DNA from: DASUAS01 sp963809795
GTDB taxonomy: Bacteria; Actinomycetota; Acidimicrobiia; IMCC26256; DASPTH01
DNA: 64,000 nt
Direction of reading: 5' to 3'
Assembly: GCA_963809795.1 (NCBI GenBank)
Contig: CAWELN010000013.1
Coordinates: 1 to 64,000, forward strand
Of the stretch, positions 8,691 through 16,802 are shown one piece after another (within the stretch, counting starts at the first letter, position 1; each line of letters opens with the position of its first letter). The translations under genes and the position numbers were made by a program. The notes beneath the pieces are model-generated. The model was not told where the DNA came from. It did no database searches and was given only the letters and a program-made list of their open reading frames with translations.

Positions 8691-9575
8691 TCAGCCGCCG
8701 AGCACCGACTTCAGGATCGGCCCCACCAGGTTCGGCGGTGGCGCGGGCGGCGTCGTCGTCGTGCTCGGCGGTGGCGCGGGGGTCGCGGTCACCAGCGGCG
8801 GGGGCGCGGGCGTCGGGATGGTCAGGTGCAACTGGCCGGTCGCCGTCGCGCCTTCCGCAGGCGCCGGCGGCGCGACCTGCGCGTGCACGTCGGCGGTCAC
8901 CGCCGGCGGCGCGGGAGGTTGCGTCGCGGTCGGAGAGGTCGGTGGCGGCGAGCCGTGCGGCGCGAAGCTGGCGACGAACGTGTTCCCCGGACCCGAGACG
9001 AATGCCGTGATCGCCGGCGTGAGCGCGCCGCAGTGCGCGAACGTCGGGATGGTGTAGGTGCTGGCGAAGGTCCCGCCGGTGGCGGGGTTCACGACACCGT
9101 GCATGGTGACGGTCACGGGCGACGTGGTCGTGCAGCGGTCGCCGACCAGGTTCACCGAGGTGCCGTGCGGCGTGAGGCGTGCGAGCCTCACGTTGAACGC
9201 CGCCGTCGTGTCGACGGTGAAGGTCGCGAGGTCGACGTGGCCGTGGATGGGTCCGGCGGCCTCCATGACGAACGACGCGTCGGCGGCGGGAAGGACACCG
9301 AACAGGTTGATGGTCACCGTGGCCGGCGGCAGCGACAGGGTTCCGGTCTGGTCGCCGGTCGCGAGGTCGATCGATCCCGTGAAGACGCCCGGTGGCACGG
9401 TGATGTCCATGCCCGACTTGGCCAGGTGCGTGCACGCGTACACGTCCTGGGTGAACGGCACCTTCGGGTCGGCCGACGCCGCCGGCGCGGCGAGGACGAC
9501 GACACTGCCGACGAGGAATGCCCCGGCAAGGGCCCGGGCCAACGCTCGGGAGCGCCGGCGGGTGGTCCGGGGCAT
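8691..9575 (-). CDS. Secreted Thr/Pro-rich protein
   Basis: 294 residues from ATG 9575, seven bases after GGAGG. The N-terminus RRRSRALARALAGAF followed by a hydrophobic stretch and an AxA site (APAASA-DP) is a Sec signal peptide of about 36 residues. The mature part contains a beta-rich domain (about 37-195) with two or three Cys (YACTHLAKSG, GDRCTTTS, FAHCGALTP) and a Pro/Thr/Ala-rich tail ending in PPPNLVGPILKSVLGG. It resembles secreted dehydratase-like or beta-sandwich surface proteins of actinobacteria in style, but I cannot name the family. A long hairpin (9604-9640) precedes it in the 5' leader. Confidence 0.75.
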   Translation of the reverse strand: MPRTTRRRSRALARALAGAFLVGSVVVLAAPAASADPKVPFTQDVYACTHLAKSGMDITVPPGVFTGSIDLATGDQTGTLSLPPATVTINLFGVLPAADASFVMEAAGPIHGHVDLATFTVDTTAAFNVRLARLTPHGTSVNLVGDRCTTTSPVTVTMHGVVNPATGGTFASTYTIPTFAHCGALTPAITAFVSGPGNTFVASFAPHGSPPPTSPTATQPPAPPAVTADVHAQVAPPAPAEGATATGQLHLTIPTPAPPPLVTATPAPPPSTTTTPPAPPPNLVGPILKSVLGG

Positions 9576-9603
9576 GGGAGAACCTCCGTGCAGCGGTCGG
9601 GGG

Positions 9604-9640
9604 AGAGGGGACCCGGCATGCACGCCGGGTAGTTCCCTCT
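9604..9640 (-). promoter_or_regulatory. Long hairpin in the leader of the secreted protein gene
   Basis: ACCCGGC (9611-9617) pairs perfectly with GCCGGGT (9624-9630) around a six-base loop. After a small internal bulge, AGAGGG (9604-9609) pairs with CCCTCT (9635-9640). The structure would lie in the 5' untranslated leader of the gene starting at 9575. It does not match a riboswitch consensus that I know. It could stabilise the transcript or mark a terminator for upstream transcription. Confidence 0.35.
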
Positions 9641-9724
9641 GCCCCGTCAACGCCTCACGTGCGCTCCGGGATACGGCTCCCCCGCGAGTCGGTCACATGA
9701 TCAACCGGAACATCACACGAGCTG

Positions 9725-9797
9725 CGCGCTCGGAGGGATTCGAACCCCCAACCTTCTGATCCGTAGTCAGATGCTCTATCCGTTGAGCTACGAGCGC
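9725..9797 (-). tRNA. tRNA-Arg (anticodon ACG)
   Basis: 73-nt cloverleaf on the minus strand. The acceptor stem GCGCTCG pairs with CGAGCGC, followed by TA and D-stem GCTC. The anticodon arm TCTGA-CTACGGA-TCAGA has loop bases 3-5 = ACG, the variable loop is short, and the T arm GGGGG-TTCGAAT-CCCTC includes one G-T pair. The discriminator base is G (complement of 9725) and CCA is not encoded. ACG reads CGU and, after A34 deamination, CGC/CGA. Confidence 0.95.
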
Positions 9798-9958
9798 CGG
9801 TGTCGAGCCCCTGCCGGGCAGCGGCTCCGAAGCATGCACAGGCCCGATCGAGAGAACGCCGAGCCGTCCGCGCGTTCGGAGCCCCGAAGTGTAGGCGACG
9901 GTCCCCCGGTCCGGGCCGGTCGGACTCCGGGCTCCGACCCGCGGACGATCCTCAACCT

Positions 9959-10516
9959 CTAGCTGACGTCCACATCGAGCAGGGCGAGCGGCCCAGCCGA
10001 TCGGGGGCGGGTCGTGAGGAAACGATCGGTGCGATCGCCGGCAGGCTCCGCTTCGGAACACGGCGACTCGGAACGAAGGGTCGCATCCACCTCGGTCGGA
10101 TCGCAGCCGAGGATCGAAGCGAGGAAGCTGGCGTCGCTGCGGCGGACCACGAGGACCGAGGAGCTCGACTCTCGGCGCATGCTCTTGATGGCCTGGCCGA
10201 ACCCCATCACCTCGGCCGCACAGGCATCGGGCAGCACGCGGAACCGCGACAGGTCGATCACGATGCCGACGCCCCGCGACTCGAGTGCGACCAGGTCGAT
10301 CGTCGGCGTGCGCATGCCGAGCAACGATTGGACGTCCACGCCGTAGACGGTCGCCAGCAGTTGGAGCCGTTCGAACGTGATGGACCGATCGCCGCGCTCG
10401 TACGCGCCGAGCGACGAGACCTTGAATTCGTTGCCGGAACGCCGGGCAACCTCCGACAGGGTCAGGCCCTGTCGGAGGCGGAACCCGCGCAGAGCCTCAC
10501 CAACGGAAAAAGTCAT
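9959..10516 (-). CDS. XRE-family helix-turn-helix transcriptional regulator
   Basis: 185 residues from ATG 10516. Residues about 8-65 form a Cro/C1-type HTH (LRGFRLRQGLTLSEVARRSG then VSSLGAYERGDRSITFERL and LATVYGVDVQSLLG). The rest (about 70-185) is an unfamiliar domain with IDLVALESRGVGIVIDLSRF and a disordered C-terminus. It faces away from the polysaccharide locus that begins at about 11 kb and shares the 10517-11141 region with it, so local control of that locus is possible but unproven. The same N-terminal architecture occurs in many actinobacterial developmental or envelope regulators. Confidence 0.8.
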   Translation of the reverse strand: MTFSVGEALRGFRLRQGLTLSEVARRSGNEFKVSSLGAYERGDRSITFERLQLLATVYGVDVQSLLGMRTPTIDLVALESRGVGIVIDLSRFRVLPDACAAEVMGFGQAIKSMRRESSSSVLVVRRSDASFLASILGCDPTEVDATLRSESPCSEAEPAGDRTDRFLTTRPRSAGPLALLDVDVS

Positions 10517-11141
10517 CGAAGTTCCCGGGGGTCGGGAAGGACCTTGACATCATGCGCCGCCCGCCGAACGAAGTGGTGGATTTCCGGTTCAACCTCACTG
10601 GCCACGTTCTGCATGCCTCCCGCCGGTTCTACCCCGTCCGCGTGCGCTCCCGCGTGCTTGCGGCCCCGCCGGCCCGCGCCACGATCCGTGGCCCGGGCGC
10701 GAATTACTCCCCCGATTCGCCACGTATAGTGTTCAGACGTGGCCACGATCAGCGCCCGGTCGTGGCCAGTCGGGATCGACACAGCGCACCATCTTCCGGC
10801 TTCCAGCGCAAGTGCGGGTGGTTTAGGTGCACTTTGGGGGCAAGAATGCGGGGACCGAGGTCAAGAAACTCGTTGCTTCTGGGCGCGACTGATGCCACTA
10901 TGAGTGGCAAGGGGTAAGGCAAGGGCAAGGGCTGGCAGGCGGGGGCTCACGGGAAGGGTCGTGTTCGTGGCATTTCTCACGAACGGGCAGACGAATACGC
11001 GCCGCGGTTTCGAGTGGACTCGGGCGCGGCGACGGGAAGCGAACGAGGCCGCGCGGGCAGCGCAGAGCGCCACCGGCCCGGAGAATTCCGGACCTCAAGG
11101 CCCACGCCTGGTGGCGCCCGCGCGGCGGGCGGCTCCGCTTC
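10517..11141. other. Long intergenic region upstream of the phosphotransferase gene
   Basis: About 625 bp between the divergent XRE gene and the first GTG of the phosphotransferase. It holds a TATAGT box flanked by a 7-bp inverted repeat (10719-10743), a small GCCACT/AGTGGC hairpin near 10894-10908, and a 21-codon frame with clean coding character (10827-10892, GTG to TGA, reading VHFGGKNAGTEVKKLVASGRD minus its last residue). That frame is in phase with the phosphotransferase and could be a leader peptide. The true N-terminus of the phosphotransferase may also lie within this region. Confidence 0.4.
10719..10743 (+). promoter_or_regulatory. Putative promoter with inverted-repeat operator
   Basis: GCCACGT (10719-10725) and ACGTGGC (10737-10743) form a perfect 7-bp inverted repeat spaced by 11 bases, enclosing TATAGT (10725-10730), a 5/6 match to the -10 consensus. 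No convincing -35 is present. An HTH regulator is encoded divergently at 9959-10516 and is the obvious candidate ligand. Inference only. Confidence 0.35.
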
Positions 11142-12581
11142 GTGCTCCTCTGGAGCGACGTGGCCGCGGTGGCCGCGGCGTGGCTCGTCGTGCTCGCGTT
11201 GCACGGAGACCTCGTCGCCCGTCCGCTCCGCTCCCTGGGTCTCACTGCGTGCGTGGTGCTGGTCGCGGTGGCGTTCGCGACACACTGGGGGCTCTACCTG
11301 GCCCGGGTGAACACCGTCCGCTCCGCCGAGCTGGCCGCGATCTTCCGGGTCTCCGCCATCGCCGCGGTCCTGGGGTGGCTGCTCGCCAAGGGGTTCGGCG
11401 TGCCGATCTGGTGGGTCTTCGTGGCCCTTGCCGGGGTGCTCACGTTCCTGTTCCTGGCCGCCAGCCGCAGCGGCTTCGACGTCTGGATCAAGTCCCGACG
11501 CCGGGCGGGGGCGTACTGCCGGCAAATCCTGCTCGTGGGGCGCGACGAGGCGGCGGTGGAGCTGCTCGAGCTGGTCCACGACCAGCCCGAGCTCGGCTAC
11601 CGCGTGGTCGGCTTCGTCGGCCCGCGCTTCGAGACCAACGACGAGTTCCCCGTCACCTGGGTGTCCGACTATCCCGGGCTCGCCGACGCGGTCGCGCAGC
11701 AGGAGGCCAACGGGGTGATCGTCGCCGCGAGCGCCCTGGGCAACCGGGCGTTGCGCGCCGCGCTGTGCGAGCTGGTCGAGGCGGGGGTGCACGTCCAGGT
11801 GTCGACCGGTTTGCAGGGTCTCGACCACCGCCGCCTCCGGGCGTCGACCGTCGGGTACGAGCCGGTGCTGTACCTCGAGCCGCTCAGCAACACGTCGTGG
11901 GAACGTCACGTGAAGCGGGCGATGGACCTCGTGATCTCGAGCATCGCGCTCCTGATCGCGTTGCCGGTGCTGGCCGTCGCGGCCGCGGCCATCAAGCTCC
12001 ACGACCGTGGCCCGGTCTTCTTCCGGCAGGAGCGGATCGGGCGTGGCGGGCGCCCGTTCCGGCTCCTGAAGCTGCGCACCATGGAGACCGACGCCGAGAG
12101 CAAGCTGGCCGCCCTCGTGGGCGACAACCAGCGCGACGGTCCGCTGTTCAAGCTCGGCGCCGACCCTCGCGTGACGCCGCCGGGCCGCATCCTCCGGGCG
12201 AGCAGCCTCGACGAGCTCCCGCAGCTGATCAACGTCCTCAAGGGAGAGATGAGCCTGGTGGGCCCGCGTCCGCCGCTGGCCAGCGAGTTCGACCAGTTCG
12301 ACGACGAGCTCCAGCAGCGTCAGCAGCTCACGCCCGGGATCACCGGGCTCTGGCAGCTCGAGGCGCGCGACAACCCGTCGTTCCGGACGTACCGGCGGCT
12401 CGACCTGTTCTACCTCCGCAACTGGTCGATCTCGCTCGATCTGATGATTCTCCTGCTCACTGCCTACAACGTCGTGATCCGCGCGGTCACGCCGACGCAC
12501 ATGGACGAGGAAAGCCCCGCGAGCACCGACGCGGAGCCGGATGCAGTACACGAGGAGCGACCCTCGGTGACGGTGGCCTGA
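11142..12581 (+). CDS. Exopolysaccharide polyprenyl-phosphate sugar phosphotransferase
   Basis: Membrane enzyme that transfers a sugar-1-phosphate from a nucleotide sugar to undecaprenyl phosphate, starting a repeat unit. Residues about 1-110 form four hydrophobic helices, about 125-230 a CoA-binding-like/Rossmann domain (ILLVGRDEAAVELLELV), and a further helix follows KRAMDLVISS. The C-terminal catalytic domain has FFRQERIGRGGRPF, LLKLRTM, SLDELPQLINVLKGEMSLVG and PGITGLWQLEAR, the full WbaP/PssY-type signature. GTG 11142 is the first available start, yet good coding (KAHAWWRPRGGRLRF) continues upstream without a start codon. A start at GTG 11014 plus a frameshift near 11090, or a non-standard start, is therefore possible. 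Heads the exopolysaccharide locus. Confidence 0.88.
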   Translation: MLLWSDVAAVAAAWLVVLALHGDLVARPLRSLGLTACVVLVAVAFATHWGLYLARVNTVRSAELAAIFRVSAIAAVLGWLLAKGFGVPIWWVFVALAGVLTFLFLAASRSGFDVWIKSRRRAGAYCRQILLVGRDEAAVELLELVHDQPELGYRVVGFVGPRFETNDEFPVTWVSDYPGLADAVAQQEANGVIVAASALGNRALRAALCELVEAGVHVQVSTGLQGLDHRRLRASTVGYEPVLYLEPLSNTSWERHVKRAMDLVISSIALLIALPVLAVAAAAIKLHDRGPVFFRQERIGRGGRPFRLLKLRTMETDAESKLAALVGDNQRDGPLFKLGADPRVTPPGRILRASSLDELPQLINVLKGEMSLVGPRPPLASEFDQFDDELQQRQQLTPGITGLWQLEARDNPSFRTYRRLDLFYLRNWSISLDLMILLLTAYNVVIRAVTPTHMDEESPASTDAEPDAVHEERPSVTVA

Positions 12582-12602
12582 CCACAGCTCCGGCTGGTCA
12601 GG
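12577..12602 (+). terminator. Hairpin terminator at the phosphotransferase stop codon
   Basis: CCTGACCA (12577-12584) and TGGTCAGG (12595-12602) are perfect 8-bp arms around a 10-base loop, with the stop codon TGA (12579-12581) inside the first arm. No U-tract follows, as is common for actinobacterial terminators. The next gene starts at 12650 and has its own TAGACT box (12631-12636). Confidence 0.5.
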
Positions 12603-12649
12603 GGTGCGGGAGGCACATCCGACGCTCTCCTAGACTGGCCGGACTCGGG

Positions 12650-14200
12650 ATGGAAGAGAAGAAGTTGGGCCCGAACGGCCAGCTCAGTGCTTGGACGCCG
12701 CGGCCCCGGCTCGCTGCGGTGACGAGCCTCGTTGCACACGGCGGTCCGACCGTGGTCGCGATCGCGGTGGGCGTCGCCTGCAGCAGGCTGTTCCCGCAGC
12801 CGGTCGGCGCCGGTGCGTTCACCTGGTGGGTGGGAATCATCGCGGTCGGCGTGCTGGTCCTGGCGGCGTTGCAACCCGTTGCCCGGCGGGCGCAGGCCCT
12901 CTCGGGACTGCTCCAGCTCGCGATCGAGTTCCCGACACCCCCACCCTCACGCGTTGCGGCTGCCTGGCGCGCCTCCGATCCCGGCACCGTCCGACGGCAG
13001 CTCGAGCAGGTCCACACCCAGGAGCGGTCGCCCTCGCTGCAGACGGACCTCGCCGTGCTCGCGGCGACGCTCGGGGTGCTCGAGCACCGGCGTCGACAGG
13101 CCGAGGTGGTCTTCAGGGTCGGCGACGACGACATCACCACCCGGGTCGTCGAGAGCGACATTCCCGGCTTCTTCCAGGTCGTCCCCGTCGGGAGCAGCAG
13201 CCGCAGGGTGCTCGTCATCGTCGTCGCGAGCACCGCCGCCGCCGCCCTCGCCGCGAGCGCCGCGCTCGGCTCCGGTTCGTCGGGCACGGGCACGTTCCCG
13301 ACCGCCTCGCCCGCGGCGCCCCCGACCGCCTCGGTCGACACCACCACCCCGCCTCCGGAGAGCACACCCCCGTCGTTCGACGGCGCCGGCACGATCAACC
13401 CGTCGGCGCTCGCCCCGCGCGCCGGCGCGCCGGCCGACAACACGGCGGTGAACCCACCTCCCGGTTCGGCGACGGTGACGCCGGCTCCGAGTCCCGCGGC
13501 CGGTGAGACCGCGCCGACGGGCGGCACCGGGCGGACCGGTGAGGTCACGACCGCCGCTGCGCAACCGAGCTCCGCCAGCGCGGCCACCGACGCTCAGGCG
13601 CCTTCGCCGTGGCTGAGCGCCGCCGACGCGGCGCCGGGCGCCGCCATGCCCACGACGGCGCCGCTCGTGCCCGCACCGAGCGCCGGCGCGCTGAGCCCGG
13701 CCACTCCGAGTCCCCCCACCGCCGCCGTCGCCAGCGCCGCCGTGGCGCCCGCGGCCGCCGCGACCGACGACACCGCGACGATCGCCGACGCCGGGCCGGT
13801 CGCCACCTTCGCGCTGGCGGGCGCGCCCGCCGCGGTGGAGCCGGAGGCCACGCCTTCCGACGACACCGTCACCGCCCCGGAGCAGCCGGCCCCCGCCCCG
13901 GAGCAGCCGGCCCCCGCCCCGGAGCAGCCGGCCCCCGCCCCGGAGCAGTCGGCCCCCGCGCCGGGGGACCAGAACGCAGACGCCGGGCAGGCGGGTGACG
14001 ACACCCAGGCCCAGCCGCCGGTCGAGGAGCCCGTCGTGGACGCGCCGACGGCGGATGCGCCGGCGGCTCCGGATGCCGCGGACGGAACCACGGACGCCAA
14101 CCTCGATGCGCCCTCGGACGCGTCGGGCGCGGCAGTGAACCCGCCGCCGCCCGGCACCGCCGATCAGCCGGGGAACGGGGACGTGCCGGTCAGCCCGTGA
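12650..14200 (+). CDS. Membrane protein with long Ala/Pro/Thr-rich extracytoplasmic region
   Basis: 516 residues from ATG 12650 (MEEKKLGPNGQLSAWTPRP). Two helices at about 25-75 are followed by a cytoplasmic-looking segment (about 80-180, VRRQLEQVHTQERSPSLQTD, LGVLEHRRRQAEVVF) and one more helix (VLVIVVASTAAAALAASAAL, about 185-205). The remaining about 310 residues are low-complexity Ala, Pro and Thr, with four 7-residue PEQPAPA-type repeats (DNA repeat at 13874-13957). Such regions often span or coat the cell wall. No enzymatic motif is visible. It probably belongs to the envelope/polysaccharide locus. Its last 11 bases overlap the convergent beta-helix gene. Confidence 0.75.
   Translation: MEEKKLGPNGQLSAWTPRPRLAAVTSLVAHGGPTVVAIAVGVACSRLFPQPVGAGAFTWWVGIIAVGVLVLAALQPVARRAQALSGLLQLAIEFPTPPPSRVAAAWRASDPGTVRRQLEQVHTQERSPSLQTDLAVLAATLGVLEHRRRQAEVVFRVGDDDITTRVVESDIPGFFQVVPVGSSSRRVLVIVVASTAAAALAASAALGSGSSGTGTFPTASPAAPPTASVDTTTPPPESTPPSFDGAGTINPSALAPRAGAPADNTAVNPPPGSATVTPAPSPAAGETAPTGGTGRTGEVTTAAAQPSSASAATDAQAPSPWLSAADAAPGAAMPTTAPLVPAPSAGALSPATPSPPTAAVASAAVAPAAAATDDTATIADAGPVATFALAGAPAAVEPEATPSDDTVTAPEQPAPAPEQPAPAPEQPAPAPEQSAPAPGDQNADAGQAGDDTQAQPPVEEPVVDAPTADAPAAPDAADGTTDANLDAPSDASGAAVNPPPPGTADQPGNGDVPVSP
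13874..13957 (+). repeat. Four tandem 21-bp repeats encoding APEQPAP
   Basis: Four head-to-tail copies of a 21-bp unit starting GCCCCGGAGCAG. The first three are identical and the fourth has one C-to-T change that makes Gln-Ser instead of Gln-Pro. The period keeps the reading frame, so copy-number changes would only lengthen or shorten the Pro-rich stalk of the protein encoded at 12650-14200. Confidence 0.9.
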
Positions 14201-15782
14201 ACCGGGGGGTCACGACGACCGCGGTCGGCGTCACTGCCGCCTGGAGCTCGACCGCACCGATGTCGCATCCTCCGCCGCTCGGGCGGGGCTCGGCGCGCTG
14301 ATCGACGAGGGGGACGATCGTCGAGGCACCATCGGCGGAGCACTGGGCCGTCGGGATCGCGTCCACGAGCATGCTCGTCGCCTGCGGGGCCCGAGTGAGC
14401 GTGGGTCCGCCGTTGTCGGCCAGGGCACCGAGGAGCGGGTTCGCGCCGGTCTGGTCGGTGGGGTCGGTGAACCCGCAGGTCGCGTCGTCGCTCCGGTTGA
14501 AGCCGTGCGACACGGTCGTGCCGACGGCACAGTTCGGGCTCTGCAACGCGACCACTGACGCGAACGACTCGAGCGTCGCCGCGCTCACGTTGGACCCGCA
14601 GCCCCCGGCGCCGTTCTCGGCGACGGTCGCGTACACGAGGGTGACGTGGCCGTTGGGCGAGAGCAGGCCGCAGCCCGAGTTCCCGGAAATGGTGGAGTTC
14701 ACCGCGTCCACACCGGCCGGCGCGTTGACACCGAAGACCGCGCCTCCGGTGACGGTCGATCCGGTCAGTGTCACCGTCCCGTTGTTGGTGACCACACCGC
14801 CGTTCGCACCGCCGGTCAGCTCGGTGCTCGTGGCGACGACACCGGTGTTGGCGACCACCGCGAGGAGACCGCCGCTGATCGAGGAGCTCTCGGCAGTCAC
14901 GGTCCCGGAGGTGACGAACGCGCCCAGGCCTCCGCCGCTGGTGATCCTCGAGCCGGTGATGGTGACGTCGAGCCCGGCCTGGACCCCGCCACCCTGGCCG
15001 TTCACGACCGAACCGTCGACCGATGCCCGGCCGCCGACGCCGGCGAGGACGCCTTCCCCGCCACTGCTGGTGATCTCGGAGGCGGTCACGGTGGCGTTGG
15101 TGCCGGCGATGGCGCCGCCGTTGGCGCCGGTGACCGAGGAGCCGTCGACCACGACGTTGCCGGCGGTTCCGAGCGCACCGACCCCGGCGGAGCTCGACAG
15201 GGTCGAATCGGTGACGGTGGCGTCCTGGGCGGCGTTCACCGCGGCGAGCGACGAGCTGATCGTGCTCCCGGTGATGGTCGCACTCGTGCCGCCGCCGAAG
15301 CTGACCACACCGTTCCCGTTGGTGGTCGTGAGGGTCGAGCCGGTCACCGAGACCGGACCGGACGCGTTGAGCGTGTTGTTCCCGCCGGACGCCACGAGGC
15401 CGTCGACGGTCAACGGGCCGTTGGTCTGCAGCAGATCGGCCGCCGTGGTCTGGGCCACGGAGTTGCCGTTCCCCTCGATGCTCAGCGCGGTGGCGGTCGG
15501 GTGCGCGAGGGCGCCCTGCGTCAGCGAGATGGGCCCGACGGTGATGCTCACGGTGTCGGCCGCGCCCGAGTTGGCGGCGGCGATCGCGTCTCGCAGGGTG
15601 CAGGTGCCCGCCGGGACCGCCGGGCAGTTCGCCGGGTTGCCGACCGCGGGGTCACCGGTGTTGTCGACCGTCACCGTGACCGCGCCGGCGGCGGCCGCCG
15701 TGAGCAGGACCGCGCCCGCCGGTGCCGCGACGAGCGCGACCGCGAACAGGGCAGCTCGCCCGCGTCGACCTGATCCCCGCAT
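14190..15782 (-). CDS. Secreted right-handed beta-helix protein with CSLREA-like N-terminus
   Basis: 530 residues from ATG 15782. The signal peptide (RGSGRRGRAALFAVALVAAP then helix and AGAV) is followed by VTVDNTGDPA and TCTLRDAIAAANSG, a CSLREA-type entry module. About 300 residues of short repeats then alternate xxTGSxITSxG and xxVDGSxVTG patterns, the pattern of a right-handed parallel beta-helix, as found in polysaccharide-binding or -cleaving surface proteins. The C-terminus has the usual SADNGGPTLT/DQRAEPRPSGGGCDIGAVE closing block. Extracellular and probably glycan-associated given the locus. The upstream J-domain frame runs into it only because of a frameshift near 15940; ATG 15782 with its own signal peptide is the real start. 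Confidence 0.85.
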   Translation of the reverse strand: MRGSGRRGRAALFAVALVAAPAGAVLLTAAAAGAVTVTVDNTGDPAVGNPANCPAVPAGTCTLRDAIAAANSGAADTVSITVGPISLTQGALAHPTATALSIEGNGNSVAQTTAADLLQTNGPLTVDGLVASGGNNTLNASGPVSVTGSTLTTTNGNGVVSFGGGTSATITGSTISSSLAAVNAAQDATVTDSTLSSSAGVGALGTAGNVVVDGSSVTGANGGAIAGTNATVTASEITSSGGEGVLAGVGGRASVDGSVVNGQGGGVQAGLDVTITGSRITSGGGLGAFVTSGTVTAESSSISGGLLAVVANTGVVATSTELTGGANGGVVTNNGTVTLTGSTVTGGAVFGVNAPAGVDAVNSTISGNSGCGLLSPNGHVTLVYATVAENGAGGCGSNVSAATLESFASVVALQSPNCAVGTTVSHGFNRSDDATCGFTDPTDQTGANPLLGALADNGGPTLTRAPQATSMLVDAIPTAQCSADGASTIVPLVDQRAEPRPSGGGCDIGAVELQAAVTPTAVVVTPRFTG

Positions 15783-15804
15783 CGTTGCCTGTCCCCCGTT
15801 TCCG

Positions 15805-15827
15805 GTATCGCCACCCGGTGGCGATAC
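15805..15827. promoter_or_regulatory. Perfect 10-bp inverted repeat between J-domain and beta-helix genes
   Basis: Arms 15805-15814 (GTATCGCCAC) and 15818-15827 (GTGGCGATAC) are exact complements around a 3-base CCG loop. The repeat lies between the J-domain stop (15854) and the beta-helix start (15782). It could terminate the upstream transcript or serve as an operator or leader structure. There is no U-run on either side. Confidence 0.5.
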
Positions 15828-15853
15828 GTGGAGAAATTGGTCCGCAGACGGTA

Positions 15854-16724
15854 TCAGGGTTCGCGGGGCGCTCCGACCACGGCCTTTCCGGCGGAACGGA
15901 CGCACAGCACGCCCCGTCCCTCCACCACCGAGGCATGGCTCGACGCCGGGCAGCTGCCCGGCGCGATCGACGACCGCCACCAGGCGGGCGTCGTGGCGGT
16001 CGTGGCAGGGCACCGGGGCGTACGGATCGGTACCGACGAGGCAGGCCCCGGGCACCAACGACGCCGCGGGCGACGGATCCGCCCCGGCGAGCGCGCCGAA
16101 GCCGATCACGCCGCAGACCAGGAGGACCACGACGAGCGGGAGCGTCCAGAAGCCCGCACGCATCGCGACCGGATCGCCGGGCGGCATGGGCATCGCCAGC
16201 CGCGCCCGCACCCCGACCACTGGCGCCGGGCGCCCGAGTCGCGTGATGGCTCGGAGCGAACGAGCGTTGTCGACCACCACGCCGACGTTGGTGACGAACA
16301 AGGTCGGGCCCCAGAAGCCCCTCCGCAGCGTCCGGTCCTGGTGCGCCCGACCGACGGCGCGGCCGCAGTCGCGGCACAGCGTCGATCGGAGGGAGTACCG
16401 CCGGCGGGAGAACGGCGCGCCTTCCTGGTACGTGAAGGTGACCCGCGCCGCGGGCGCGTGACCGCACATCGAGCACTCGTCCCGTGCGGGACCGCGGAGG
16501 TTCCGCGGCTTCCAGCCACTGCCGTCACGCGCCTCGCGCGGGGACGACAGCGACCGGTACGCGTGGTTCAGCCGCGCCATCAGGCGGCTGTACCGCTCAC
16601 GTTCCTCGGGGGTGGAGCCGGGGTGGACGTCGGGATGGAGCGTGCGCGCGAGTCGGCGGTATGCCTGGGTGACCTCTTCCGAGGTCGCGTCGGGAGAGAC
16701 TCCCAGCGTCTCGTGCGCGTCCAT
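15854..16724 (-). pseudogene. J-domain (DnaJ-like) membrane protein, frameshifted near its C-terminus
   Basis: ATG 16724 (GTG 16727 is an alternative) starts an N-terminal J-domain (ETLGVSPDATSEEVTQAYRR, ARTLHPDVHPG with the HPD triad). A four-Cys zinc-like module follows (CSMCGHAPA and TLCRDCGRAVG), then a basic linker, one transmembrane helix (WTLPLVVVLLVCGVIGFGAL) and a C-terminal periplasmic-type part with CLVGTDPYAPVPCHDRHDAR. Near 15940 the frame slips. The correct tail is read in another frame as VEGRGVLCVRSAGKAVVG and stops at TGA 15854. The uncorrected frame continues into the beta-helix gene and gives a false 845-residue fusion. It probably recruits an Hsp70 partner at the membrane; the client is unknown. 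Confidence 0.65.
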
Positions 16725-16802
16725 CACCCGCCTCTCGCTTCCCGGTCGCGAACGCTACCCGGCGTCGGCCGCCGCACACGGGGCCGCGAGGGACGAGGTG
16801 AC

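Noticed and set aside
9604..9640. Riboswitch upstream of the secreted Pro-rich protein
   Set aside because: The hairpin is simple and lacks the conserved junction sequences of c-di-AMP, c-di-GMP or cobalamin riboswitches that I could compare by eye.
10544..10549. TTGACA as a -35 box for the glycan locus
   Set aside because: No TAnnnT lies 16-19 bases downstream; the match is probably by chance.
13874..13957. Tandem 21-bp repeats as a CRISPR-like array
   Set aside because: There are no spacers and the period is in frame inside a Pro-rich protein.
10904..14200. 1098-residue open frame
   Set aside because: The first part is the shadow of the phosphotransferase gene in another frame; only 12650-14200 has coding character and its own start.
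14190..16727. 845-residue DnaJ/beta-helix fusion protein
   Set aside because: The J-protein's natural tail and stop (TGA 15854) are found in another frame after a slip near 15940, and the beta-helix part has its own signal peptide at ATG 15782. The fusion is produced by a frameshift.
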